From the NCBI RefSeq assembly GCF_016595155.1, contig NZ_JAENGP010000003.1:219459-283458 (forward strand): a stretch of 64,000 bases of DNA, given 5' to 3'. The notes under the pieces were generated by a model. That model did no database searches and had not been told where the DNA came from. It saw nothing but the letters and a program-made list of their open reading frames with translations. Below, piece after piece: positions 10,094 to 17,636 of the stretch. How positions within the stretch are numbered: the first letter of the stretch is position 1; each line of letters begins with the position of its first letter. The translations under genes and the position numbers were made by a program. Source of the stretch: Advenella mandrilli (GTDB lineage: Bacteria; Pseudomonadota; Gammaproteobacteria; Burkholderiales; Burkholderiaceae_B).

Positions 10094-11071
10094 ATGACAA
10101 TGCTCAAAAAATCACTTATTGCCCTATCATCAGCACTAACGCTAACCATCTGTTCCCAGGCATATGCCAGTTATCCGGAAAAACCCATTACCTTTGTGGT
10201 CGGTTTTCCACCAGGCACATCCACTGATGCTGTCGCCCGCATCCTGGGGGAAAGCATGGGAAGAAAACTGGGGCAAAGCATTATTGTAGAAAACAAGCCG
10301 GGTGTCGGTGGCAGCCTGGGCGTAGCACAGGTGGCCAAAGCCAAACCCGATGGCTACACCCTGGTACTGTCTGCAACAGCCCCCATGAATATCAACCCGC
10401 ATGTGTATAAATCACTCACTTACGACCCGTTGAAAGATCTTGAGCCGATCGGGCAAAGCACCTGGCTGCCTTACGTACTTGTGATGAACAAAACAAAAAA
10501 CGTAAACAGCTTCAAAGAACTGATTGATTATGCCAAAGCCCACCCTGGTGAGCTCACTTACGCATCTATCGGTAAAGGCACCACCAGCCATTTATTGATG
10601 GAAATGCTTAGTAAAACTTCTGGTCTTGACATGGTTCATGTGCCCTACTCCGGCAGTACCCAGTCACAATCCGATGTCATTGGCGGCAATGTGGACATGA
10701 CCTTTGATACCGTTGTGTCAGCCTTGCCTCATGTCAAGGCTGGTCGTTTGAATGCCCTCGCTGTCAGTGTCAACAAACGTGCCGAACTGGCTCCTGATAT
10801 TCCCACCATCGAAGAACAGGGTATTCCCAATTTCAACATGGGCGCCTGGCTTGGTTTTTTTGCACCTAAAGGTACTTCCCCGGAAATCATCCAGAAGCTG
10901 CATACCACTCTGAATGAGTCACTAAACGACCCGGAAACCCGCAAAAAACTGATCGCACTGGGCTCAGAAGTCGTCAGCAGTGAATCGCCACAGGCATTTG
11001 CCGAGATGGTTAAAGAAAATTATGAAACCTGGGGCAACCTGGTTAAAACCGCAGGAATTGAAAAGCAATGA
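10094..11071 (+). CDS. Bug-type periplasmic solute-binding protein (TctC family)
   Basis: An extracytoplasmic receptor of the tripartite tricarboxylate transporter type, very numerous in Bordetella and relatives. It has 325 aa with a Sec signal peptide (MTMLKKSLIALSSALTLTIC, cleavage probably after AYA) and family motifs YPEKPITFVVGFPPG and ADGYTL-like KPDGYTLVLS. A strong AGGAGGAG site precedes the ATG. No TctA/TctB membrane subunits are adjacent, so it is an orphan receptor that may share a distant transporter. It overlaps the aldolase gene by 4 bp (ATGA). The ligand is probably an organic acid; which one cannot be told. Confidence 0.92.
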   Translation: MTMLKKSLIALSSALTLTICSQAYASYPEKPITFVVGFPPGTSTDAVARILGESMGRKLGQSIIVENKPGVGGSLGVAQVAKAKPDGYTLVLSATAPMNINPHVYKSLTYDPLKDLEPIGQSTWLPYVLVMNKTKNVNSFKELIDYAKAHPGELTYASIGKGTTSHLLMEMLSKTSGLDMVHVPYSGSTQSQSDVIGGNVDMTFDTVVSALPHVKAGRLNALAVSVNKRAELAPDIPTIEEQGIPNFNMGAWLGFFAPKGTSPEIIQKLHTTLNESLNDPETRKKLIALGSEVVSSESPQAFAEMVKENYETWGNLVKTAGIEKQ

Positions 11072-11811
11072 ATTACAGTCAAGAAGAATGGGAAGCCCGC
11101 GTCAATCTGGCCGCATGCTATCGGCTCATGCCCTTATTTGGCATGAGTGATTTAATCTATAACCATATCACCGCCCGCATTCCGGGCACCGATGATGAAA
11201 TTCTCATTAATCCTTATGGTTATATGTACGAGGAAATCACGGCTTCCAGCCTAATCAAAATCAACATCAAGGGTGATGTTCTGCATAACCCTCACGGCGA
11301 AGAGCTGGGCATCAACCAGGCAGGTTATGTCATTCACAGTGCGGTTCATGCCGCCCGCCATGATGTCAGCTGTGTCATTCATACACACTCACGTGCAGGC
11401 ATGGCTGTTTCTGCCATGGAGTGTGGCTTATTGCCCATTACCCAAACCTCCATGCGTTTCAAAGACGTTGCCTATCATGATTACGAAAGTGTCGCCATTG
11501 AAATGGATGAACAGGCCCGCCTGGTAGCAGACCTGGGTACGCAAGATGCCATGATTCTGCGTAATCACGGCTTGCTGGTGGCATCGGCCTCCATTGCCGA
11601 AGCCTTTAATGCCATTTACTGGCTTGAAATGGCCTGCCGGGTCCAGGTTGACGCCCTGGCCAGTGGCACCAAGCTGATCATGCCATCGGAAGCCGTCATT
11701 AACCGCACCCATCACTTGTACCAGCCAACGGTCAGAAGACCGTTCGGCTTAATGGAATGGCCTGCCATGCTACGTTATCTGGATCGCCGTACACCAGGTT
11801 ATAAAGACTAA
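11068..11811 (+). CDS. class II aldolase/adducin-family protein
   Basis: A 247-aa member of the class II aldolase fold, which binds a divalent metal through histidines. Visible are CVIHTHSRAG (first two metal histidines) and LRNHGLLVAS (third), with the N-terminal fragment FGMSDLIYNHITARIPG typical of the adducin-like group. The substrate could be a sugar phosphate, but many relatives next to Bug receptors have no known substrate. Translationally coupled to the receptor gene and followed after 33 bp by an SDR gene, suggesting one catabolic operon. Confidence 0.9.
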   Translation: MNYSQEEWEARVNLAACYRLMPLFGMSDLIYNHITARIPGTDDEILINPYGYMYEEITASSLIKINIKGDVLHNPHGEELGINQAGYVIHSAVHAARHDVSCVIHTHSRAGMAVSAMECGLLPITQTSMRFKDVAYHDYESVAIEMDEQARLVADLGTQDAMILRNHGLLVASASIAEAFNAIYWLEMACRVQVDALASGTKLIMPSEAVINRTHHLYQPTVRRPFGLMEWPAMLRYLDRRTPGYKD

Positions 11812-11844
11812 CTCCCATAACAGCAACAACCGGAAAACACATCA

Positions 11845-12618
11845 ATGAATGACGTAAACAATCTGTTTTCATTAAGCGGGCAAGTGGCCCTGGTGACCGG
11901 CTCCACCCAGGGGCTGGGATACCAAATAGCGCAAGGGCTTGGCAAAGCCGGCGCGCGCATTATTGTTCACAGCAGAAGTGAAGAAAAAGCCAGGCAAACC
12001 GCCCAAACCCTGACCGGGGCAGGCCTGGATGCCGGCTGGGTCTGCTTCGATATTAATGACCAGAAAAAGTGCGAAGATGTGTTTTCCAACATTCAACAAC
12101 AATATGGCCGGCTGGACATACTGGTAAATAATGCCAGTATCCGCAACCGCAAAACACTCAGTGATTTAAGCCCACTTGAGCTTGAAGATATTGTGCAAAC
12201 CAATATTCTGGCCAATATCCGTATTTCACGGCACGCCATAGAACTAATGAAAACCCGCAAATACGGGCGGATCGTAACCATCAGCTCCATCGCCGGGCAG
12301 CTGATCCGCTTTGGTGATTTTGCCTATCCCATTACCAAACAGGCACTTAATACCATGACCAGGGCCATCGCAGTTGAATTTGGTCGCGACGGCATCACCA
12401 GCAATGCCATTGCCCCCGGTACCTTTGCCACCGAATTCAATGAAAAACTTACCCAGGAAAGCAAAAACATTGCCAAGATGCAGGAAAGAAACCCCTTGCA
12501 ACGCTGGGGTGATCCCATGGAAATTATTGGCCCCACCTTATTTTTCGCATCACCGGCAGCATCTTATGTCAATGGGCAGACCCTTGCCGTTGATGGTGGC
12601 TTTTCAATTACGTTTTAA
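11845..12618 (+). CDS. short-chain dehydrogenase/reductase
   Basis: A 257-aa classical SDR with the nucleotide-binding TGSTQGLG motif, NNAS at the end of beta-4, the catalytic Ser region ITISSIAG and the YPITK active-site Tyr/Lys pair. The C-terminus (GQTLAVDGGFSITF) is standard for the family. It is the last gene of the receptor-aldolase-SDR operon and may oxidise or reduce the ligand the receptor brings in (inference). Confidence 0.92.
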   Translation: MNDVNNLFSLSGQVALVTGSTQGLGYQIAQGLGKAGARIIVHSRSEEKARQTAQTLTGAGLDAGWVCFDINDQKKCEDVFSNIQQQYGRLDILVNNASIRNRKTLSDLSPLELEDIVQTNILANIRISRHAIELMKTRKYGRIVTISSIAGQLIRFGDFAYPITKQALNTMTRAIAVEFGRDGITSNAIAPGTFATEFNEKLTQESKNIAKMQERNPLQRWGDPMEIIGPTLFFASPAASYVNGQTLAVDGGFSITF

Positions 12619-12648
12619 CCCCCTTGCTCTTGCTGGGTCATAAACTGT

Positions 12649-13479
12649 TTATTTCAACCTGGCCTGTTCAGCAATCTGTGCTGCGGTCAGGTTATAAACT
12701 GCATCAATAATCCGGTTGCGATAGCTGGCATTGCCTTCCTGCGGCAGCAAATTTCCGTAAGCAATTTCTCCGGCAGTACCCATGCATGCCACCGCAGCAA
12801 CTGCCGCGATAAAAGGTGATTCTGCCATCGGCAAAAAGGCCCCCACAAGGGAGCTGCACATACAACCCGTCCCGGTTACCCGCGCCATTTCGGGCCGGCC
12901 ATTTTTTATAAAACAGATCCGCCTGCCATCAGAAACAATATCAATAGCCCCCGTCACCGCCAGCGTGGTATTCAATTTACGCGCGGTGTTTTCAATAAAT
13001 GCCTGCATTTCCTGTTGCTGGCTATTAGTGTCAAACACTGCCGTGGCATCAACCCCCCTGGTTTGTTCATCCAGTCCGGCCAATACCCGTATTTCTGACA
13101 GATTGCCGCGAATGACAGAAAAGCGGGCCTGCTGCAACAATTGACGCACCGTTTCTGTCCGGTAGGGCGTGGCCCCCGCCCCCACCGGATCCAGGACCAG
13201 CGGGATTCCTTTTGCATTGGCCTGTTTTGCCGCTGCCAGCATGGAAGCCACCGTTGCCTCATTCAAGGTGCCCGTATTAATCACCAGGGCAGAGGCAATT
13301 GACACCATATCCCTGACTTCATGAATGCTGTCCGCCATGACCGGCGAAGCCCCAATTGCCAGGGTCATGTTGGCGCAGTCATTCACCGTCACATAATTGG
13401 TAATATGATGAATCAACGGGGTACTGGCACGGACCTTGTCCAGTAAAGTTCCAATTTCGGTGTTCAGCTGATGCCGCAT
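12649..13479 (-). CDS. thiM: hydroxyethylthiazole kinase
   Basis: ThiM phosphorylates 4-methyl-5-(2-hydroxyethyl)thiazole with ATP, in thiamine salvage (EC 2.7.1.50). The 276-aa protein shows HHITNYVTVNDCAN near the N-terminus, the DPVGAGATPYR segment and the ATP/active-site VTGTGCMCSS motif. The ATG at 13479 is favoured over one at 13500 by CCGGAG five nt upstream. Unlike the thi transport operon at 28-31.5 kb it has no recognisable TPP riboswitch; instead a 10-bp inverted repeat lies just upstream. Confidence 0.95.
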   Translation of the reverse strand: MRHQLNTEIGTLLDKVRASTPLIHHITNYVTVNDCANMTLAIGASPVMADSIHEVRDMVSIASALVINTGTLNEATVASMLAAAKQANAKGIPLVLDPVGAGATPYRTETVRQLLQQARFSVIRGNLSEIRVLAGLDEQTRGVDATAVFDTNSQQQEMQAFIENTARKLNTTLAVTGAIDIVSDGRRICFIKNGRPEMARVTGTGCMCSSLVGAFLPMAESPFIAAVAAVACMGTAGEIAYGNLLPQEGNASYRNRIIDAVYNLTAAQIAEQARLK

Positions 13480-13498
13480 TTTTTCTCCGGATACGTAC

Positions 13499-13531
13499 AA
13501 AATAAGGCCTGTTTAATACAAGCCTTATTTT
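13499..13531. repeat. inverted repeat before thiM
   Basis: AAAATAAGGC (13499-13508) and GCCTTATTTT (13522-13531) form a perfect 10-bp stem with a 13-nt loop. It lies between the methyltransferase stop and the thiM start, so it may end the first transcript, attenuate thiM, or be an operator. Confidence 0.6.
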
Positions 13532-13573
13532 ACTACTGTAAAAAAAATATCCGTCAATATCCATACACCCGGT

Positions 13574-14173
13574 TTACGTCTTGCGGGCAATAAACTGAAC
13601 CACGGCTCCCTTGCCGGTATGAAGCTTTCCTTCATAAATGTCCCGTACACACTCCCTGCTGACAAGAAGGGAATATAATGCAAACGCCTTTTCCAGCTCT
13701 TCTTTGCTTACCAGCATGTCCACATTGCCAGGGCCGCCGGTACGGTACTCAAGCTGCTCAGGCGTATACAGTTCAGCCAGCAGAATGCCCCCTGGCTTGA
13801 GTGTTTTAAGGACCTGCTCATACAGAAAAGGCCGGTTTGCCGAAGGCAAATGACAAAAAACCATGATAACCGCATCATATTCAGCCTCGGGTAACTCATG
13901 AGTCGTGAGATCGGCATGAATCGTGTGTACCCGGGTCTGCTTCAGGGCAGCCAGCTGGCGGGTTTTCTCAAGGCCGGCCTGCGCATAATCCAGTGCCCAG
14001 ACCTGATTGCCCTGTTGGGCCAGAAAAACCGCATTGCGCCCTTCCCCCTCGCCAAGACATAAAATCTTTTGAGGCATTGCCAGCGTATTGAACAAATCCC
14101 TGTTCTCTTTCAGGAAATCATTGGGTTCAGTACCGTATACGTACTCTTCACCTGAAAAACGCTCATTCCACAT
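13574..14173 (-). CDS. class I SAM-dependent methyltransferase
   Basis: A 199-aa single-domain methyltransferase. Motif I is LCLGEGEGRNAVFLA, the acidic post-I residue is in VWALDYA, and KTLKPGGILLAEL is the usual post-motif III strand. The N-terminus WNERFSGEEYVYGTEPNDFL is shared by a group of small tellurite-resistance-like (TehB-related) enzymes. Start ATG 14173 has GGGAG five nt upstream; the frame is open to 14242. The methyl acceptor is unknown. It precedes thiM on the same strand. Confidence 0.85.
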   Translation of the reverse strand: MWNERFSGEEYVYGTEPNDFLKENRDLFNTLAMPQKILCLGEGEGRNAVFLAQQGNQVWALDYAQAGLEKTRQLAALKQTRVHTIHADLTTHELPEAEYDAVIMVFCHLPSANRPFLYEQVLKTLKPGGILLAELYTPEQLEYRTGGPGNVDMLVSKEELEKAFALYSLLVSRECVRDIYEGKLHTGKGAVVQFIARKT

Positions 14174-14288
14174 GCAAACTCCCGATCCAATTAAACTGCC
14201 AATTATCGTAACATGTATTTCGCGTTCACCATTCAGCAACATTCATTAATAGCGACACGGGGTTTACCATGATTTATGCAATTACTTC

Positions 14289-14316
14289 TTGACTTCGCTC
14301 AAGCTTCCCATATAAT
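14289..14316 (+). promoter_or_regulatory. sigma70 promoter of the manganese riboswitch transcript
   Basis: TTGACT (14289-14294), a 16-nt spacer and TATAAT (14311-14316). Transcription would start near 14323, at the first bases of the riboswitch aptamer. Confidence 0.75.
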
Positions 14317-14321
14317 TACGC

Positions 14322-14458
14322 AAATCAAGGGGAGTAGCTTTCTTCCGCCGCATCGTCATTTCGATTGTTTGTCTATAACGCAAGCGTCCGGTGCCCGGGC
14401 AACATACCAAATGTTGCAAGCAAGACCTTGCCATTACGGGCAAGGTACGTCTTCTCTA
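14322..14458 (+). ncRNA. yybP-ykoY manganese riboswitch
   Basis: The core signatures of the class are present: AAGGGGAGTAGCTT at 14328-14341, CCGGTGCCCGGGCAACA at about 14389-14404, and GACCTTGCC-attac-GGGCAAGGTACGTC at 14424-14452. This RNA senses Mn2+ and normally switches on manganese-exporting membrane proteins. It is followed by a terminator-like hairpin and then by a YjbE/TerC-type gene, the classical partner. Confidence 0.92.
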
Positions 14459-14466
14459 TTTAAGAT

Positions 14467-14505
14467 GGCCTGTGTCCTGATGGATCAGGCCTTTTTGTTT
14501 TTTTT
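14467..14505 (+). terminator. riboswitch expression-platform terminator
   Basis: GGCCTG (14467-14472) pairs with CAGGCC (14486-14491), with an inner TCC/GGA pairing, followed by a T-rich run to 14505. It sits just after the aptamer and about 100 bp before the gene, as expected for Mn2+-controlled termination. Confidence 0.8.
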
Positions 14506-14604
14506 GTCCGGTACATTCCCCTTTTATTCATAAGGAAACCGCTCAAAAAGACTCAAGCCAGATCCGTTTCTCTTTCCAATTTCTGTTATTTCAAAGGGTA
14601 ACTG

Positions 14605-15318
14605 ATGCTTGAATTTTTACAAACACTTAGCTGGGCTGCTGTCTTTCAGATTATTCTGATTGATATTCTGCTTGGTGGCGACAATGCCGTGGTTATCGCT
14701 CTGGCTTGCCGTAATCTTCCCAAAAAACAGCGCATGCAGGGTATTTTATGGGGCACTGCCGGTGCCATTGGCCTGAGGGTTGTCCTGATTGCTTTTGCCC
14801 TGACCTTGCTAAGCATCCCATTCCTGAAAATTATCGGTGCTTTGCTACTGGTATGGGTTGGCGTTAAGCTGCTGATTCCCGAAGGAGATGCCCACGGCAA
14901 TATCGCAGGCAACACCTCGATTATGGCTGCCGTTAAAACCATTATTGTGGCAGACTTCGTGATGAGTCTGGACAACGTGATTGCCATTGCCGGCGCCGCC
15001 CAAACCGCCAACCCCGATCACCAGATTGGCCTGGTTATCTTCGGTCTGGTCGTGAGTGTACCTATTATTATCTGGGGCAGCACCATCGTCTTGAAACTGA
15101 TCGACAAATTCCCATGGGTCATTACCCTGGGCGCTGCTTTGCTGGGCTGGATTGCCGGTGGCATGCTGTTAACCGATATTTTCATTGTAGAAAAAATTGG
15201 CGAGCCTTCCACCACACTGAAGCTGGCCGCGGAAGTGATTGGCGCAGTGGCTATTGTGCTAATGGGTAAATTCTTTGCCAGCCGCAAATTAAAAGCGAAT
15301 GTAAATACCGAAGCGTAA
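14605..15318 (+). CDS. YjbE/TerC-family integral membrane protein, probable manganese exporter
   Basis: A 237-aa multi-span membrane protein (about seven hydrophobic segments). Family landmarks are the first-helix DILLGGDNAVVIALACRNLP and the repeat-like DFVMSLDNVIAIAGAA; the paired acidic/Asn residues in these segments are the likely metal path. This subgroup is known for lying behind yybP-ykoY riboswitches, as here. Relatives (Alx, YceF, TerC) export Mn2+; that role here is inferred. It is a single-gene unit closed by a strong terminator. Confidence 0.9.
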   Translation: MLEFLQTLSWAAVFQIILIDILLGGDNAVVIALACRNLPKKQRMQGILWGTAGAIGLRVVLIAFALTLLSIPFLKIIGALLLVWVGVKLLIPEGDAHGNIAGNTSIMAAVKTIIVADFVMSLDNVIAIAGAAQTANPDHQIGLVIFGLVVSVPIIIWGSTIVLKLIDKFPWVITLGAALLGWIAGGMLLTDIFIVEKIGEPSTTLKLAAEVIGAVAIVLMGKFFASRKLKANVNTEA

Positions 15319-15384
15319 GAAGGCAGGCAGGTCCAGGCCACCTAAGGCCTGCCCCCAGCCCTCAAGCAAACAGCTAAACGGATC

Positions 15385-15421
15385 AAAACCGGGTATGTGG
15401 AAATTCCATCTACCCGGTTTT
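15385..15421 (+). terminator. intrinsic terminator after the TerC-type gene
   Basis: AAAACCGGGTA and TACCCGGTTTT form an 11-bp stem with a 15-nt loop, and the right arm ends in T residues. It closes the manganese gene; the rest of the gap up to panD (15638) holds a TATAAT-like box at 15498-15503 and nothing else recognised. Confidence 0.85.
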
Positions 15422-15637
15422 ATATTAAGCCTCACCATTTTGCCTGAATTTTTTTTGTCAGTGCGCTTTACAGACTAAAAAATTGCCCAATAAATCATAT
15501 AATTAGCCCTGTCCAATTTATATTTGCAATTCTCCAGCCTCTCATTGTCACCCTGAATATCATGTAAAGGGGCTCATGCATCTATATTTTTCAATGAATA
15601 CCGCAAGTATTGTGTTTTGTATAAAGGTAACAAACAA

Positions 15638-16021
15638 ATGTTTCGAATGATGATGAATAGCAAAATTCACCGCGCTCAAGTGACCGAGGCGAATTTGGAC
15701 TACGTCGGCTCTGTCACCATCGACCAGGATATCCTGGACGCCGTTGGCATGCTGGCCAATGAAAAGGTGCATATTGTCAATAATAATAACGGCGCCCGGC
15801 TTGAAACCTATATTATCCCGGGCAAGCGTGGCAGTGGCGTGATTTGCCTTAACGGTGCGGCAGCCCGCCTGGTTCAGAAAGGCGACATTGTCATTATTAT
15901 GTCTTATGTTTATGTTGATGCCAAAGAAGCCGAAACTCATCAACCCAAAGTGGCCATCATGGGTGAAAACAACCGCATCAAGGAAATTATCGGCGTCGAG
16001 CCCGAAGCGACCATTATGTAG
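15638..16021 (+). CDS. panD: aspartate 1-decarboxylase
   Basis: PanD makes beta-alanine from L-aspartate for pantothenate and CoA (EC 4.1.1.11). The proenzyme cleaves itself at Gly-Ser to create a pyruvoyl group; the site is visible as YVGSVTID. The 127-aa length is normal. The start at 15638 ([13 protein letters not shown]) matches the family; an upstream codon at 15617 lacks support. The stop codon ends 16 bp before the left hairpin of the IscB element, so the element sits directly behind this gene without breaking it. Confidence 0.95.
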   Translation: MFRMMMNSKIHRAQVTEANLDYVGSVTIDQDILDAVGMLANEKVHIVNNNNGARLETYIIPGKRGSGVICLNGAAARLVQKGDIVIIMSYVYVDAKEAETHQPKVAIMGENNRIKEIIGVEPEATIM

Positions 16022-16170
16022 TTTAAACAGTCAATCACCCCGCCCTGAAGGGCGAGGCTTGTGGTGTTAACACTTCACAGGCCTGAGATTGTCCAGACCG
16101 AGTGCTTAGGCACTATGTTGTACGTAAGTCCGTAGACCCACCCTGGGATGCTTCCTCAGTCCCAGGCCCT
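16022..16170 (+). ncRNA. candidate omega-RNA (HEARO-type) of the IscB element
   Basis: IscB proteins use an RNA encoded just upstream, with the guide at its 5' end taken from the flank of the element's left end. Four hairpins fit in this space: CGCCCT-ga-AGGGCG (16041-16054); AGGCTTGTG with CACAGGCCT (16055-16063 / 16076-16084) enclosing GTGTTAACAC; AGTGC-ttag-GCACT (16101-16114); CCTGGGA with TCCCAGG (16142-16148 / 16160-16166). The guide would then be about the 16 nt at 16022-16037, and transcription would have to start in or before the panD end. The boundaries are approximate and the RNA is inferred. Confidence 0.65.
16038..16057 (+). repeat. left-end hairpin repeat of the IscB element
   Basis: CCCCGCCCTGAAGGGCGAGG, with a 6-bp perfect stem. 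It matches the copy at 17500-17519 at 19 of 20 positions, in the same orientation. Confidence 0.85.
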
Positions 16171-17536
16171 GGAAATCACCGCTGCAGACACGCTTCGGGT
16201 AAGCACGAAACGGGCGGTGATTCATCGTCATATGCCGTTGGTGATTCGATTAAAGGATCGCCGCCGGGATGAGAGCGCCCTTCAGCCGGTGCGCATCAAA
16301 CTGGATCCCGGCAGTAAAACAACGGGCGTCGCAGTCGCGCGAGAATCAAGCACTGTTAATCCGGATACCGGCGAGGTTCAGCGCCAGGCGGCTGTACTGG
16401 CTTTAATTGAGCTGGTGCATCGCGGCCACCGGATTAGCGAAGCGCTGACCGCCCGCCGACAGATGCGCCGTCGCCGCAGGGGTCAATTACGCTACCGCGC
16501 ACCCCGATTCTTAAACCGCAGCAAACCTAAAGGCTGGCTAGCGCCATCCTTACAGCATCGGGTAGATACCACGGCAGCCTGGGTGACACGCCTGTCCCGT
16601 TGGGCGCCGATCACGGCCTTGAGCTCAGAGCTGGTGCGCTTTGATATGCAACAGATGCAAAATCCGGAGATTTCTGGCGTCGAGTATCAACAAGGCGCCT
16701 TGGCGGGGTACGAGGTGCGTGAATATTTACTGGAAAAATGGGGGCGCAAATGCGTGTACTGCGATGCGACTCAAACGCCGTTACAGATTGAGCACCTTCA
16801 ACCCCGGGCACGCGGCGGCTCAAACCGGATCAGTAACCTGGCCCTGGCGTGTGGCCCATGCAACCTGAAAAAGGCTGCCCAACCCTTGAGCACTTTTTTA
16901 GCCAAGGATCCCCTAAGATTGGCGCGGATTCAAGCGCAAGCCAAGCAACCGCTGCGGGACGCGGCAGCAGTCAATGCTACCCGCTGGGCGCTGGCGCAAG
17001 CGTTAAAGTCCACCAGTCTCCCGCTGGAACTGGCCTCCGGTGGCCGAACGAAATACAACCGCACCCGGTTCAGCATACCAAAAACCCATGCCCTGGATGC
17101 CGCCTGCGTTGGAGAGGTAAGCGAAGTGACTCAATGGCAGCAGCCCACCTTACAAGTAAATTGTACCGGGCGAGGTAGTTACCAGCGCACCCGCCTGAAT
17201 AAGTACGGTTTCCCTCGGGGCTATTTGATGCGCCAAAAATCCGTCAAAGGCTTTCAAACCGGCGATCGGGTACGGGCTATCGTACCGGCCTCCAGCAAAA
17301 AAGCAGGTACGTATACCGGGCGCGTCGCCGTCAGGGCCGCCGGCAGCTTCAATATTCAAACCGGTAGAGAGATCGTGCAAGGTATCTCGCACAAATACTG
17401 CCGAATTATTCAACGTAGCGATGGCTACGGTTATACAAGGATAGCCTACTTAAAAGGAGACGCAGGAATTGGGCATGGTTACCATGCCGCGCTATCCCTC
17501 CCCGCCCTAAAGGGCGAGGTTTTCCGCGCAAGTTGA
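16148..17536 (+). CDS. iscB: IscB RNA-guided endonuclease (RuvC with inserted HNH)
   Basis: IscB proteins are the ancestors of Cas9 and cut DNA under guidance of an omega-RNA. The 462-aa product shows a partial PLMP region (RAVIHRHMPLVIRLKDR, 22-38), RuvC-I KLDPGSKTTGVA with Asp-53, an Arg-rich bridge helix (about 93-120, RRQMRRRRRGQLRYR), RuvC-II with Glu-161 (LSSELVRF), an HNH domain with Cys-202/205, IEHLQPRARGGS with His-216 and Cys-235/238, and RuvC-III KTHALDAA with His-314/Asp-317, then a C-terminal domain to 462. All catalytic residues are present. The N-terminus is shorter than usual: the first part of PLMP is missing or altered, and an in-frame ATG at 16115 is separated by a TAG at 16133. 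The last codons lie in the right-end hairpin. Confidence 0.92.
   Translation: MLPQSQALEITAADTLRVSTKRAVIHRHMPLVIRLKDRRRDESALQPVRIKLDPGSKTTGVAVARESSTVNPDTGEVQRQAAVLALIELVHRGHRISEALTARRQMRRRRRGQLRYRAPRFLNRSKPKGWLAPSLQHRVDTTAAWVTRLSRWAPITALSSELVRFDMQQMQNPEISGVEYQQGALAGYEVREYLLEKWGRKCVYCDATQTPLQIEHLQPRARGGSNRISNLALACGPCNLKKAAQPLSTFLAKDPLRLARIQAQAKQPLRDAAAVNATRWALAQALKSTSLPLELASGGRTKYNRTRFSIPKTHALDAACVGEVSEVTQWQQPTLQVNCTGRGSYQRTRLNKYGFPRGYLMRQKSVKGFQTGDRVRAIVPASSKKAGTYTGRVAVRAAGSFNIQTGREIVQGISHKYCRIIQRSDGYGYTRIAYLKGDAGIGHGYHAALSLPALKGEVFRAS
17500..17519 (+). repeat. right-end hairpin repeat of the IscB element
   Basis: CCCCGCCCTAAAGGGCGAGG lies inside the iscB coding sequence and encodes LPALKGE near the C-terminus, an arrangement common in IscB genes. 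Confidence 0.85.
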
Positions 17537-17560
17537 TGATGACAAATGGCAACATGTTGC

Positions 17561-17574
17561 TTGATGTAGATCAT
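17561..17574. promoter_or_regulatory. FNR/CRP-family box before the copper genes
   Basis: TTGATGTAGATCAT matches TTGAT-N4-ATCAA at nine of ten positions. It is immediately preceded by the perfect palindrome GCAACATGTTGC (17549-17560). It is 63 bp before the DUF2946 start. Anaerobic control of the copper receptor is known in Pseudomonas (OprC/NosA); here it is inferred. Confidence 0.5.
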
Positions 17575-17636
17575 GCCAATCATTAAAACGTTTTTCATGA
17601 ATTGACGCTGAATATGGGCATTATTAGAATTCAGTA

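Larger units (their letters stand above)
16038..17519 (+). mobile_element. IscB-carrying IS200/IS605-like element without transposase
   Basis: Both ends carry the same 20-bp sequence apart from one base, each a hairpin of CGCCCT and AGGGCG. Between them is one gene, iscB; no TnpA (Y1) transposase is present, so the element would need a TnpA in trans. It lies between panD and a DUF2946/copper-receptor pair. The true ends may extend a few bases past the hairpins. Confidence 0.7.
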
